Shown here in pieces: positions 5,548 to 13,680 of a stretch of DNA of 27,693 nucleotides. Position 1 is the stretch's first letter. The number at the start of each line of letters is the position of its first letter. The DNA is from CAYXTC01 sp964468405 (lineage in GTDB: Bacteria > Patescibacteriota > Minisyncoccia > Minisyncoccales > GWA2-38-27). The position numbers and the translations under genes were made by a program. The stretch lies in contig CAYXTC010000003.1 in assembly GCA_964468405.1 (NCBI GenBank), forward strand, positions 1-27,693, written 5' to 3'. The notes beneath the pieces were generated by a model, which saw only the letters and a list, made by a program, of their open reading frames with translations, made no database searches and was not told the origin of the DNA.

Positions 5548-5575
5548 TTGCTAGCAAGCGCCTCCGTGATAAAAT
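5548..5575 (+). promoter_or_regulatory. Promoter of the HtrA-like gene
   Basis: TTGCTA (5548-5553), 16-nt spacer ending in TGA, TAAAAT (5570-5575), an extended -10. The ATG at 5584 is 9 nt past the -10, implying a leader of about 0-2 nt. The -35 lies in the palindrome CTTGCTAGCAAG (5547-5558) and faces the divergent tRNA-Arg. Confidence 0.65.
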
Positions 5576-5583
5576 GATTACAT

Positions 5584-6615
5584 ATGAAAAAGCAATCCCA
5601 GATTACCAAAATAGCAAAAAAAGTATGTCCTGCAGTAATAACCATTGTTGTCTCCCGGGATCTTCCCAAGATAGAAGGATTTTATACTTTCCCGCTTAAA
5701 AAAGGCAACTTTATTCTTCCTAAATTCAATAAAGGAAAGAAAGAAAAGGTAAAGACAGGAGGAGGGTCGGGCTTTATCATTTCAAAAGACGGCCTTATCA
5801 TTACCTCCAGGCACGTGGTCTCGGACACACAGGCAGAATACACTGTAGTTGTAGAGCCCAAAGAGAAATACCCGGCCAAGATACTGGCCAGGGATTCGAT
5901 CAATGATATCGCCGTCTTAAAAGTAAAACCTGAAAGAAGCCTTCCTTTCTTAAAAATGGGCAGTTCTAAGAATATGGAAATAGGGGAAGAGGTAATAGCC
6001 GTAGGCAATGCCTTGGGAGAGTTTCAGGACACTGTCAGTTCCGGCATAGTATCTGGCCTTTCCAGATTTATTCAGGCAAATGATCATATAAGCAAAGAAA
6101 CTGCGAGATTAAGGGGTTTAATCCAGACAGACGCCGCTATCAATCCCGGGAATTCGGGAGGTCCTTTAATAGATATGGAGGGTAGAGTAGTGGGCATAAA
6201 CACTGCTACAGTTATGGGAGCTCAAAATATAGGGTTTGCTATCCCCATAGACTACGCCACCAAAGACCTTAAAGAGATTAAAAAATACGGAAAGATAAAA
6301 AGACCTTTCCTCGGTATAAAATACATTATTTTAAATAATAAGATAGCGCAAAAAAACGAACTTCCAGTGGACTACGGAGCCTTAATTGTAAGAGAGAATT
6401 TAGGAGTTGCCCCTATTGTCAAAGGATCTGCGGCAGACAAGGCAGGGCTTAAAGAGTTTGATATAATCCTTAAAGCAAAGGCTCGAAAGATTTCTTCCAA
6501 AACCCCTTTGAGCGATATTCTTCAAAAATGCACGATCGGAGAAGAGATAGAGTTGGAGGTCTTAAGAAAAGGAAAAAAGAAAAATATTAAAGTCAAATTG
6601 GGAGAAAAGAAATAA
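5584..6615 (+). CDS. HtrA/DegP-like trypsin-family serine protease with PDZ domain
   Basis: A 343-residue protein. The protease domain spans about residues 15-235 with the triad His77 (SRHVV, where most relatives have NAHVV), Asp108 (NDIAVLKV) and Ser191 (NPGNSGGPL). A C-terminal PDZ domain (about 240-340) contains APIVKGSAADKAGLKEFDIILKA. HtrA proteins degrade or refold damaged envelope proteins. The N-terminus (MKKQSQITKIAKKVCPAVITI) lacks the signal peptide or membrane anchor normal for this family, and no better upstream start exists because the promoter sits directly before the ATG. So export is not evident and a cytoplasmic role must be considered. No Shine-Dalgarno is present; the mRNA is probably leaderless. 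It converges with the 54-residue gene, with no bases between the two stops. Confidence 0.9.
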   Translation: MKKQSQITKIAKKVCPAVITIVVSRDLPKIEGFYTFPLKKGNFILPKFNKGKKEKVKTGGGSGFIISKDGLIITSRHVVSDTQAEYTVVVEPKEKYPAKILARDSINDIAVLKVKPERSLPFLKMGSSKNMEIGEEVIAVGNALGEFQDTVSSGIVSGLSRFIQANDHISKETARLRGLIQTDAAINPGNSGGPLIDMEGRVVGINTATVMGAQNIGFAIPIDYATKDLKEIKKYGKIKRPFLGIKYIILNNKIAQKNELPVDYGALIVRENLGVAPIVKGSAADKAGLKEFDIILKAKARKISSKTPLSDILQKCTIGEEIELEVLRKGKKKNIKVKLGEKK

Positions 6616-6780
6616 TCAACGCTCTTTCCCGAAGGCCTCGGTTTCAATATAGTCTATCCTAACCTCTACTAGTTTTTCGTATTGTCGGATAATCAACCAG
6701 CCCACAAAAAGGACAATTGCTAAAAGAATAATAACTCCCACTGGTGTGGAGATTTTTTTATTAAGTAAGCCAGAAAACAT
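6616..6780 (-). CDS. 54-residue single-pass membrane protein downstream of tRNA-His
   Basis: An ATG at 6780 opens MFSGLLNKKISTPVGVIILL with a hydrophobic helix at about residues 13-31 and a charged C-terminus YEKLVEVRIDYIETEAFGKER, ending at TGA. The frame can be extended upstream to 6897, but that part is the reverse of two tRNA genes, so 6780 is the plausible start. It begins 8 nt after the tRNA-His 3' end and has no promoter or Shine-Dalgarno of its own, so it is probably read from the tRNA promoter at 6990. Function unknown. TGA as its stop indicates the standard bacterial code. Confidence 0.6.
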   Translation of the reverse strand: MFSGLLNKKISTPVGVIILLAIVLFVGWLIIRQYEKLVEVRIDYIETEAFGKER

Positions 6781-6788
6781 ATTAAATG

Positions 6789-6862
6789 GGCGATCGACGC
6801 GACTCGAACGCGCAACCACTTCAGCCACAGTGAAGTGCTCTACCAATTGAGCTACGACCGCC
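6789..6862 (-). tRNA. tRNA-His(GTG)
   Basis: Acceptor GCGGTCG/CGATCGC with the extra 5' G-1 (6862) facing discriminator C73 (6789), the identity element of tRNA-His. Anticodon stem CTTCA/TGAAG with loop CTGTGGC, anticodon GTG. D-arm AGCTCAATTGGTAGAGC; T-loop TTCGAGT. CCA is not encoded. Confidence 0.95.
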
Positions 6863-6870
6863 ACAACCTG

Positions 6871-6944
6871 CCTCCCTGGGAGGATTCGAACCTCCAATCT
6901 TGACTTTAGAAGAGTCCTGCTCTATCCAATTGAGCTACAGGGAG
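6871..6944 (-). tRNA. tRNA-Arg(TCT)
   Basis: Acceptor CTCCCTG/CAGGGAG (C1-G72), D-arm GCTCAATTGGATAGAGC, anticodon loop CTTCTAA (anticodon TCT, reads AGA), T-arm GGAGG-TTCGAAT-CCTCC, discriminator G, no encoded CCA. The anticodon stem has an outer G27-A43 mismatch. Confidence 0.93.
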
Positions 6945-6961
6945 CGACTATCTAGAATTTT

Positions 6962-6990
6962 ATTATACCCTTCTATCTGTCCTTAGTCAA
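6962..6990 (-). promoter_or_regulatory. Promoter of the tRNA-Arg/tRNA-His/54-aa unit
   Basis: Minus strand TTGACT (6990-6985), 17-nt spacer, TATAAT (6967-6962). It stands about 18 nt before tRNA-Arg(TCT) and is the only promoter seen for the two tRNAs and the small membrane protein. Confidence 0.85.
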
Positions 6991-7027
6991 CTATTAATAT
7001 TGCAGGAGGACCGTACCTCCATAGGAT

Positions 7028-7348
7028 TTATTCAATCAATTCCTCTTCGGCCTTCTTCCCCGGGAGTTTAAAAGGGTCTGGGAAAAACTTTTCCTCTTTG
7101 ATTTTCTCTTTTTCTCGAAAATCCATTAATCTTTCGTAAGAGCTTTTTTCCACTTGAAAAAGATCATGAGAATTAGACATCATCTTCTGGGGTAAAAGGA
7201 CAGCATACTGATAAAAGAAAAAGGCGGCAACAACTAAAGAAACAGTAAAAATCAGACCGATACTTACCCAAAAGTGCCGCGCTGCAAAAGAGGGTATTTT
7301 GGCAAAATACTTTAGCCGGTTTTTTATTTCTGATAAATCTATATTCAT
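7028..7348 (-). CDS. Single-pass membrane protein at the end of the pilus cluster
   Basis: A 106-residue protein: short cytoplasmic N-terminus (MNIDLSEIKNRLKYFAKIPS), one hydrophobic helix at about residues 27-47, then a charged helical region and a Pro/Glu-rich tail (FFPDPFKLPGKKAEEELIE). It overlaps pilO by 4 nt, so it belongs to the same transcript. By position it could stand in for PilP, but it lacks a recognisable PilP lipoprotein signal or beta domain. I do not assign a family. A weak GGAGG/CCTCC hairpin at 7005-7020 follows its stop without a good T-run. Confidence 0.65.
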   Translation of the reverse strand: MNIDLSEIKNRLKYFAKIPSFAARHFWVSIGLIFTVSLVVAAFFFYQYAVLLPQKMMSNSHDLFQVEKSSYERLMDFREKEKIKEEKFFPDPFKLPGKKAEEELIE

Positions 7349-7908
7349 TTTGTTAAAACTTTAATAATTATATCCCCCCTGGCTTCTCCCGCTGAAAGGT
7401 TTTGGCTTCCCCTTCTCTTTAAGTCTTCCTCTGAAACCTTACTAACCCCCAAACTCTGGACCTCGATCAGGTAAGAGCTGTTTTCTATCTTATCCAGAAA
7501 GGCGAAGAATTCCGGGAAAGTCCCTATCAAGGAAACCTGAAGCCCGATGCTCTCCCAGAAAGACTCTTCTTCTGGCTCTTTAAGATTGTAGGGAGAAATG
7601 GAAATAGAAAGACCGAACTCTGAAGCACTGTTTTCTAAAAACTCCAAGAGCGGCAAAGGGGCCTCCTCGTCTACAAAGGCCTCTTTTATCGAATCCAACC
7701 CCTTTTCCACTTCCCTATAATCCTGCCTGGCTTTTTCCAATTCCTTGTGCCTGCTTTTTATCATTTCCAAATCCTTTTTGACTAGAGCGTATTCTTTTGA
7801 GTTTTCCTCTGCTCTGCCCCTCAGGGGAATCAATACAACAAAGAGAAGAATTGTTATCGCTCCTCCAAATATTAAAGATATCAAAATAAGTTTCTTTCTA
7901 GAACTCAT
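7345..7908 (-). CDS. pilO: PilO-like type IV pilus alignment protein
   Basis: A 187-residue protein with one N-terminal membrane helix (about residues 7-29), a coiled-coil stretch (about 35-75) and a C-terminal alpha/beta domain (about 80-187) with the PilO-type region LLEFLENSASEFGLSISISPY and TFPEFFAFLDKIENSSYLIEVQSLGV. PilO pairs with PilN to link the pilus base in the envelope to the motor. Sequence similarity in this family is low, so the call rests on fold-like pattern plus the M-N-O gene order with 4-nt overlaps on both sides. Confidence 0.85.
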   Translation of the reverse strand: MSSRKKLILISLIFGGAITILLFVVLIPLRGRAEENSKEYALVKKDLEMIKSRHKELEKARQDYREVEKGLDSIKEAFVDEEAPLPLLEFLENSASEFGLSISISPYNLKEPEEESFWESIGLQVSLIGTFPEFFAFLDKIENSSYLIEVQSLGVSKVSEEDLKRRGSQNLSAGEARGDIIIKVLTK

Positions 7909-8459
7909 AATTCTTCAAAGAGTATTTTAAAGTCACTAAAGAAGTCTATATCTGCAGGATTTACCCAGTTAGAGGGCGGGAAAGAAGCCTCTTGAAATTC
8001 TTCTTTTGACTCGATATTGCTTTTTAGTTCAAACAAGTCCTCTCTAGTGGGAGAAAACCCGGACAAAGAAACGCCCACTACTCCCTTTTCCCTATCAAGG
8101 ATTAAAGAAATATTGGTAAGGCGTAATTCCTCGGGCATTACTTCGGCGATGTTTTTGAAAATATCAAAGAAATAAACTTTTCTCTGATAAAAAGATTCTA
8201 ACTGGTTAAGAAGTTTGTTTGTCTCGGAAACTCTTTGGCGCACATCCTTCACTTCAGACTGGGCCAAAGCTCCTTCCTCAGACTGAATCTGGCTTTTTAT
8301 ATTAGATGTCTTCTGGTTGATATAAATATTAACGAAAAGAAGGCCCGCCCCCAAAAAGACGAAAAACAAAGAAAGTAAAATCCAGACAGCAACTGCCTTT
8401 TTTACCCTTTTTCTTTCTAAAATTCTTTTTTTCTCTAAAGGAGGCAATAAATTAATCAT
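7905..8459 (-). CDS. pilN: PilN-like type IV pilus alignment protein
   Basis: A 184-residue protein starting MINLLPP, the cytoplasmic INLLP peptide by which PilN binds PilM. One membrane helix follows (about residues 23-46), then a coiled coil (about 48-95) and an alpha/beta domain with KVYFFDIFKNIAEVMPEELRLTNISL, typical of PilN. The gene overlaps pilM by 8 nt and pilO by 4 nt. The intact INLLP motif indicates that the PilM-PilN contact is conserved here. Confidence 0.92.
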   Translation of the reverse strand: MINLLPPLEKKRILERKRVKKAVAVWILLSLFFVFLGAGLLFVNIYINQKTSNIKSQIQSEEGALAQSEVKDVRQRVSETNKLLNQLESFYQRKVYFFDIFKNIAEVMPEELRLTNISLILDREKGVVGVSLSGFSPTREDLFELKSNIESKEEFQEASFPPSNWVNPADIDFFSDFKILFEEL

Positions 8460-9561
8460 TTTTCTGTTCTCTTAGGGCTAAGCCTAAAGCGGTAGTATAT
8501 CCCAAAGATTCCTCAAAAGAAAGATCAGGCACTTCTTTAAGAGGATCGGGGAGAATATTCACCCAAGGATTTCCTAATTCAACCGGCATTTTTAAAGATA
8601 AAGAAAGATGGTCTGCAAGGCCTTTTAGGTTGGCTCCCCTGCCGCAGAGAATAATTTTTTTAATTTCCTGGAAGGGCGACTTCCCGTTTTTTTTGGCATG
8701 GCTCTGGTAATAATCCGAGTATCTCTCTACTTGGCTTTGAAGTTCTTTCATCGCTGATTTTACCGCAGAGAGATATTTCTTTTTACTGGTTTTTTTGCCC
8801 TTAACTTTTATCTGCTCAGGATGCAGCCCATGCTCTATTTTCAGATTTTCTGCTGTCTTGAAATCAATCCCCAGAGCATCGGAAATCTTATCAGTTATCT
8901 CATAAGAAGAGACGTCAACAGAAGAAGTAAATCTCAAGGAAGAACCGGCGTAGATAATAAAACTGGTATTACTTTTGCCGAAATCTATTATTAAAACAGG
9001 ATGTGGGCAGGATCCGCCCCTTATCAAAGCCCTGCTAATAGACTGGGATTCGACTTCCAGGGCTTGGGGTGAAAGGCCTGCCTTTTTTAGGCAATCAACA
9101 TAAGGATCTACTGTGTTCTTGGGGAGAGCTGCGATTAAAACATCCGAATATTTGCTTTTTTTATCAGAAGAGGGAATCAGCTGAAAATCCAGATATACTT
9201 GGTCTATAGGAAGAGGGATATAGTTTTCTGCCTCAAAAGGAACAGCAGAAGAGAGTTCTTCTTCCTTCATTTTGGGCATGCGGATAACCTGCAGAAAGGC
9301 CTTTTTTTCCGGCAAAGAGGCAACTACTTTATCGTTCTTCAGCCCCCTTTCTTTGGCCTTAGATAGTACCTTTTTGATTGCTTTTACTGCTTCTTTTCTG
9401 TTTTGGATATCCCCTCCTTCTATAATACCGGGCTTTATTTCTTCGCAGGCCCAGCTCTTCAATTTATGATAATCCCCTTTTGGTTTTAGTTCGGCTACCT
9501 TTAAGGAAAGGTCAGAAAAATCCAGTCCAAAAGTCTTTTCTTTTAAACTTAAAAAACTCAT
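8452..9561 (-). CDS. pilM: PilM-like actin-fold pilus assembly protein
   Basis: 369 residues from the ATG at 9561 (MSFLSLKEKTFGLDFSDLSLK). An earlier in-frame TTG at 9615 would run into the preceding gene and is less likely. PilM has an actin/FtsA fold and binds ATP; visible motifs are GLDFSDLSLKVAEL (phosphate 1), PFEAENYIPLPIDQVYLDF (the IPF/Y segment typical of PilM), LIIDFGKSNTSFIIY (second phosphate loop) and IILCGRGANLKGLADHL (adenosine loop). It recruits PilN through its INLLP tail and links to PilB/PilC on the cytoplasmic side. A promoter with extended -10 ends 8 nt before the ATG, so pilM-N-O can be expressed separately from the upstream pilin genes, from a leaderless mRNA. Confidence 0.93.
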   Translation of the reverse strand: MSFLSLKEKTFGLDFSDLSLKVAELKPKGDYHKLKSWACEEIKPGIIEGGDIQNRKEAVKAIKKVLSKAKERGLKNDKVVASLPEKKAFLQVIRMPKMKEEELSSAVPFEAENYIPLPIDQVYLDFQLIPSSDKKSKYSDVLIAALPKNTVDPYVDCLKKAGLSPQALEVESQSISRALIRGGSCPHPVLIIDFGKSNTSFIIYAGSSLRFTSSVDVSSYEITDKISDALGIDFKTAENLKIEHGLHPEQIKVKGKKTSKKKYLSAVKSAMKELQSQVERYSDYYQSHAKKNGKSPFQEIKKIILCGRGANLKGLADHLSLSLKMPVELGNPWVNILPDPLKEVPDLSFEESLGYTTALGLALREQKND

Positions 9562-9568
9562 TGTAGGT

Positions 9569-9577
9569 ATTATAACA
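9569..9577 (-). promoter_or_regulatory. Extended -10 promoter of pilMNO
   Basis: Minus strand TGT-TATAAT (9577-9569), no clear -35. The pilM ATG lies 8 nt past the -10, placing transcription start at or within a base or two of the ATG. It sits in the 38-nt gap after the 466-aa pilin-like gene. Confidence 0.55.
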
Positions 9578-9599
9578 TTTTTTAGAGTTTCTTCTATTC

Positions 9600-11000
9600 T
9601 TATAATTCCTGCCAATTCACTATCTCAAACTCCAAACTTGTGTGGGGGACAAAGGGAGGGGATCTGTATATCAAGTTGGGGTCGATATAATTATCCCTTT
9701 CCTGATAGCCGGAGGTTATTTGGCTCCCGGAGGTCCATTTAGTTCCTACTCTGCCGTTGCTTACTATAGATCCGTGGATATTAAGTTTGGTTTTTAGATT
9801 ATAGGAATAAAGATTCCTTCCAAAATGTCCTTTTTGGGCTATGAAAATGCCGTTAAGGTCCATCTCGTCGGGAGAGTCAGGAGGGATTAAAACGCTGCCC
9901 TCTGTTATCACTGCTAGGCCGTCTGTCCCGTCATAAGAAGTGTAGTTTATGTTGCCAGACAAAATAACGTCAGTGGAAGCATTGGGATCAATAAGGTTGG
10001 CCGAGGCAATGGTGGCCTTTCCTTTTACAACGCCCTCAACCCATAAATCATCTTCTGCAAAAATCGCCATACAGTCTGAGGGAAGGGCGTAGGTATCGTA
10101 AAGATATTCATCCCTTATGGTGAAATAATCATAATGCCATCCATCCTCGTAACTAAAAGCCCATGTCCTGTTCAGCCGGGTGATAATCCAGACCTCTATG
10201 CTCCCTTTATCTGTAAATTTTACATGATAACCTTCAGCGCTGCCATTAATGTCTGTAGACGGAGGGAGATAGACTCCGAAATCAGATGCTGAATTTTTAA
10301 TCTTTAACAGATCCACGCTTATTCCGTCAAAGTCAAACAGGGGGGCAGGATAGTCAAATAGTCCCGGCTGGGAGTTCCCCGTAGTTGTAAAAACCCCGGG
10401 GCAATGGCACTCCCAGTCTTCGGTCCAGCATTCCTCAGGACAAGAATAATAACTGCATCCGAAAGAACTTGTGCAAACCCACTCTTCTCTGTTAGAAGTT
10501 ACCACAGATTGGTTTTCTCCATCCATTCTAATCCCGCCGTTGGAATGATAAGTCCCTCTAATTTCTCTGTCAGAACCCGCCCAGACATTGTCGTTTAAGA
10601 GATAGCTGTATTTGGCAACAGAACTTTTCCCGTAAAGAACGCTTATTTTTCTGTCTGTTTCCGGGAAATCATCTGTCCTGCCAGTAGAAACAATTTCTCT
10701 TTCCATCACCTCCCCGCAACTAGTGCGGGCCTCAACATCAAGAGTAAAGTCGCCTATAATGTTCCCTTCGGGGTCTTTATACTCTTTTTGGGTAGAACAT
10801 TCCTGCTCCACTCCATTGTTAAGGCACCATTTATAGTATTCGACTCCGGCCTCTGCCACGGACAAGGACTGCTCCCAGGCCTCTCTTTCGGCTGTCTGAC
10901 TTAATTGAGCAAGTATAAAGCTGACCAGACCTCCCAAGAGGATCATAAAAATAGCGACAAAAACCAATACAAAGGTTATAATTATTCCTTTATTGTTCAT
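9600..11000 (-). CDS. PilX/GspK-like minor pilin with large Cys-rich ectodomain
   Basis: A 466-residue protein with a prepilin-like start: MNNKG followed by a hydrophobic helix (residues 6-33) and TAEREAWEQSLSVAEAGVEYY, the PilX N-terminal pattern. After the presumed cut behind Gly5, position 5 is Phe, not Glu; loss of Glu5 is a hallmark of GspK, the tip pseudopilin. Ten cysteines are present, six clustered at residues 176-200 (CTSSFGC, CPEEC, CHC). The C-terminal half is beta-rich with repeated GxIxxxG turns (about 320-430), like a beta-helix or adhesin. It is the third of three consecutive minor-pilin-like genes, overlapping its upstream neighbour by 11 nt. Probable tip or adhesive subunit; ligand unknown. 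Confidence 0.8.
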   Translation of the reverse strand: MNNKGIIITFVLVFVAIFMILLGGLVSFILAQLSQTAEREAWEQSLSVAEAGVEYYKWCLNNGVEQECSTQKEYKDPEGNIIGDFTLDVEARTSCGEVMEREIVSTGRTDDFPETDRKISVLYGKSSVAKYSYLLNDNVWAGSDREIRGTYHSNGGIRMDGENQSVVTSNREEWVCTSSFGCSYYSCPEECWTEDWECHCPGVFTTTGNSQPGLFDYPAPLFDFDGISVDLLKIKNSASDFGVYLPPSTDINGSAEGYHVKFTDKGSIEVWIITRLNRTWAFSYEDGWHYDYFTIRDEYLYDTYALPSDCMAIFAEDDLWVEGVVKGKATIASANLIDPNASTDVILSGNINYTSYDGTDGLAVITEGSVLIPPDSPDEMDLNGIFIAQKGHFGRNLYSYNLKTKLNIHGSIVSNGRVGTKWTSGSQITSGYQERDNYIDPNLIYRSPPFVPHTSLEFEIVNWQEL

Positions 11001-11970
11001 CTTTCAAATTTCTTAATTTAACGGATGATTCTAATCCGAAATCTTGGGGTGGTCGTTTAGGATCGACGTTAATGATTAAAAAAACCTTCATCACCTTAGT
11101 GTCTAAAAGCCGGGCAGGGGATTCTGTTATCTTCTCCCCGTTGGCGTCGTAATATTCAAAAATAGGAGGAGCATTCCTTACATAAGAACTGATAATCTGG
11201 ATTTTTTCCTGGTCTAGGGGGTAACTGGGCGGGGAGCCCGTTGGATCAGTTATTCCTTTCTTAAACTGATGGTCTTGGCCCGTAATCTCTTCGGTCCAAG
11301 AAAAGTCGAATTTTGCCTTCAGAGAATGATTCCAGTCCTGCCAATCGCAAATAGGGTCAACCCAGCCCGTAGAGTCAACAGACAAGTCAATAGTGCCGTC
11401 CTCTGCCAGATCAGTCACATCAAAAGTCTTGTTGCCTTCCCACTTACCGGCACAGTCGGAGCAACCGTCCTCGCAGACATTGCCCAAATGATGCCCGTCT
11501 GCATAGACCTCACCATATTCCACCCACCACCCAAAATCTCCTTCTACGGAAAATGTTACCTCAGCAGAAGTAAGATTGCCTTGGAAAAAGTCGGAAAAAA
11601 CCACATTGCAACTGCCTCCCCTGGAAAAACTAACGCAATCTTTGCTTTGGGATCCGGAAGCAACGCTGCCCAAAAAATACCTCACCCTTTCCACTGCTCC
11701 GTCCCTGTCAATATCGCTATAGAAAATGAATTCCTTTTCAGCCGCTTTTTCAATGGGATAAGATCCGCCTTCTCCTGTCCTCGCCTCCCTTATCTCTTTA
11801 ACCATATTAAAGATTCCTCTTCTGGCCTCTCTGATAGCCACTGCTTGGTTTTCTGTATAACTATGAGTTCTGTACAGATGAACTATAGCACCGGCTGAAG
11901 CCCCTATTAAAAGAGAAAAGACGGAAATAACCACTAATGTTTCAATTAAAGTAAAGGATTTTTTAAACAT
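10990..11970 (-). CDS. PilW/GspJ-like minor pilin
   Basis: A 326-residue prepilin: MFKKS then FTLIETLVVISVFSLLIGA, with Glu at position 5 after the predicted PilD cut. Serine replaces the usual Gly at -1, which is tolerated but weaker. The region RTHSYTENQAVAIREARRGIFNMVKEIREAR is typical of GspJ/PilW. An insert at about residues 165-215 holds cysteines (CEDGCSDC, and PICDWQDW). It overlaps the upstream gene by 1 nt (TAATG) and the downstream one by 11 nt, so all three minor pilins are made from one transcript. In T2SS and T4P systems the I-J-K or V-W-X trio caps the fibre and primes assembly. Confidence 0.85.
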   Translation of the reverse strand: MFKKSFTLIETLVVISVFSLLIGASAGAIVHLYRTHSYTENQAVAIREARRGIFNMVKEIREARTGEGGSYPIEKAAEKEFIFYSDIDRDGAVERVRYFLGSVASGSQSKDCVSFSRGGSCNVVFSDFFQGNLTSAEVTFSVEGDFGWWVEYGEVYADGHHLGNVCEDGCSDCAGKWEGNKTFDVTDLAEDGTIDLSVDSTGWVDPICDWQDWNHSLKAKFDFSWTEEITGQDHQFKKGITDPTGSPPSYPLDQEKIQIISSYVRNAPPIFEYYDANGEKITESPARLLDTKVMKVFLIINVDPKRPPQDFGLESSVKLRNLKDEQ

Positions 11971-13676
11971 TATTCAACTCGTTCTAAGTAGATAATCTTG
12001 TTTTCGTCCCCGGAAACAGACACTGTCCCGGAATAGTCGCTATAATCCTGAGCAGAGACTTCCAAAGAATAAGTGCCCTCATCCAAGGGGGCAAAATAGG
12101 TTTGGCCGTCTTGATCTGTCTGTTGTGTTTTATCGTACCCCTCCTTATACAAGCGCGCTTCTGCCGAAAAAACGGGCTCTTCGGTCTCCTCGTCCTGCAC
12201 TTCTATCAGAAAGGAATTCTGGGTCTGGACATAAAGAGTAACATTTTTGGTGCTGGCGGGAGAAAGACTGACGGGCTGAGCGGGTTCTGTGCTTTGGAGA
12301 TCCCAGTCGCCTCCGACAGAAAAACTGTAAAGATCCCATTCCAAACTATCATAGGTGACAGAGCCCGATCCACCGGAAGTAGTATCTTCTTCGAATTTAT
12401 AGACAGGGTTTTCCTCGCTATCTTTGCCGATTTCCTTGTCTCCCCTAGAATGAAGGGGAACGTCAGAGACAACTGTGGCCTCAGAGTTCCTCCAGGAAAC
12501 CTCCCAGTTATAAAGGAGGGGAGAGATACTGCTCTCTGAGGTAGAAAAATTCCCTTTTAATCTAATCTGAGGATAAAGGGAAACATCAAGATCAGAGAGA
12601 TCAACCGAAGAGATAAAGCCTTCGGAGTTTCCTGGCAGATCGCTGTCTGGGACTAAAAGCCAATTTTCCCCGTCATAATATAAAACCTGATAATTAATCT
12701 CGCATTGTTCAGTGACCAGATCGTCCCAGGAAAATTTATCCCAATTCAACAAATCCGCAGGAGAAACGGAAACAGAAACCAGGTAGCCAGATGTGCTCTG
12801 CTCTTGTAAACTGATCTCTCCTCCTGAAAAATCCACATTGGAAGATTCTGAAATCTCGCTCTGATCTGAGAAAGAATCTGTGAAATAATCAATGCCCCAG
12901 GCAGAAAGAGTTTCTATTGTCATAGAACTTAACTCATCAATAGCAAAACTAATTTCAGAAAGCCCCCCTTCTGCCACCAAGGGATCGGGTTTTTCTGGGA
13001 TAGCAACCTCATCTATGCCGTAACTGCGGCTGCTGCTATAGCCGCTTTTGGAGGCCACTACTCGATAACTCCCCGGAGGCAGAGAAAAATAATGTTCGCT
13101 CTCTGAGGCTGTCTTTAGAACCTGGCCCGTGTCTGGGTCTTTTATCTCAACAAGAGGAGAAGAAACCATTTCAGCATAAGCGTCGAAAACAGAAACAAAA
13201 AGTATCCCTCCGGTTTCGGCACACTCTTGGGCCATATTATCCGGTGCTATATCCGTAATTAAAGAAGCGCTTCCCTCGAAAAGACCTCCCCAAGAAATTT
13301 CAACCTGTACCTTTTTATAGTCATTAGGGCATTCGTCCTCTTCCTCTACTACGCCGTCTGCAGAATCTACTACATAATCTATCCTTGTTTTGATATTATA
13401 TTCTCTTCCATTGATCTCATAGGTTTTTTCAGCCGGGATAATGCCGTCCGGGAAACTGCCCTCTACTCCCACCTCTGAATAGGGAAGATTTCTTATCTCT
13501 TCTATTTCTTTATTGGCCACAGAAAGGGCGGTTATTTTATTCTGGCTCTGGCCTATCACCCAAATACCGGTTCTGTAAACTCCAAAAATACCCAAAAACA
13601 CCAGGACGATCAAGAAAGTGCCCACTAAGACTTCTATTAAGGTTAGACCTTTTTCTTTTTTGTTTCTATCTGCCAT
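11970..13676 (-). CDS. PilV/GspI-like minor pilin with two beta-sandwich domains
   Basis: A 568-residue protein, far longer than usual GspI/PilV (about 120-200). The prepilin site is canonical: KEKG then LTLIEVLVGTFLIVLVFLGIFGVYRTG, Gly10 at -1 and Glu15 at +5. Residues about 155-235 (GGILFVSVFDAYAEMVSSPLVEI, SEHYFSLPPGSYRVVASKSGY) and about 490-568 (FLIEVQDEETEEPVFSAEARLY, GTYSLEVSAQDYSDYSG) look like carboxypeptidase-regulatory-like or collagen-adhesin B-type beta-sandwich domains. The middle part is Ser- and acid-rich. These added domains suggest a display role, such as attachment to a host cell or surface. The gene lies 4 nt after pilC. Confidence 0.83.
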   Translation of the reverse strand: MADRNKKEKGLTLIEVLVGTFLIVLVFLGIFGVYRTGIWVIGQSQNKITALSVANKEIEEIRNLPYSEVGVEGSFPDGIIPAEKTYEINGREYNIKTRIDYVVDSADGVVEEEDECPNDYKKVQVEISWGGLFEGSASLITDIAPDNMAQECAETGGILFVSVFDAYAEMVSSPLVEIKDPDTGQVLKTASESEHYFSLPPGSYRVVASKSGYSSSRSYGIDEVAIPEKPDPLVAEGGLSEISFAIDELSSMTIETLSAWGIDYFTDSFSDQSEISESSNVDFSGGEISLQEQSTSGYLVSVSVSPADLLNWDKFSWDDLVTEQCEINYQVLYYDGENWLLVPDSDLPGNSEGFISSVDLSDLDVSLYPQIRLKGNFSTSESSISPLLYNWEVSWRNSEATVVSDVPLHSRGDKEIGKDSEENPVYKFEEDTTSGGSGSVTYDSLEWDLYSFSVGGDWDLQSTEPAQPVSLSPASTKNVTLYVQTQNSFLIEVQDEETEEPVFSAEARLYKEGYDKTQQTDQDGQTYFAPLDEGTYSLEVSAQDYSDYSGTVSVSGDENKIIYLERVE

Positions 13677-13680
13677 TTAT

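Noticed and set aside
6781..6897. N-terminal extension of the 54-aa protein up to 6897
   Set aside because: The extension is read through tRNA-His and the 3' end of tRNA-Arg(TCT); the tRNA structures are unambiguous, so the protein starts at 6780.
7005..7020. GGAGG/CCTCC hairpin after the pilus cluster as a terminator
   Set aside because: Only 5 bp and no adequate T-run on either strand.
9562..9615. TTG start at 9615 for pilM
   Set aside because: It overlaps the preceding gene; the ATG at 9561 gives the family N-terminus and has a promoter directly before it.
11269..11898. Long plus-strand open frame inside the PilW-like gene
   Set aside because: It is antisense to a well-supported prepilin gene, has no ribosome-binding site and no recognisable protein pattern.
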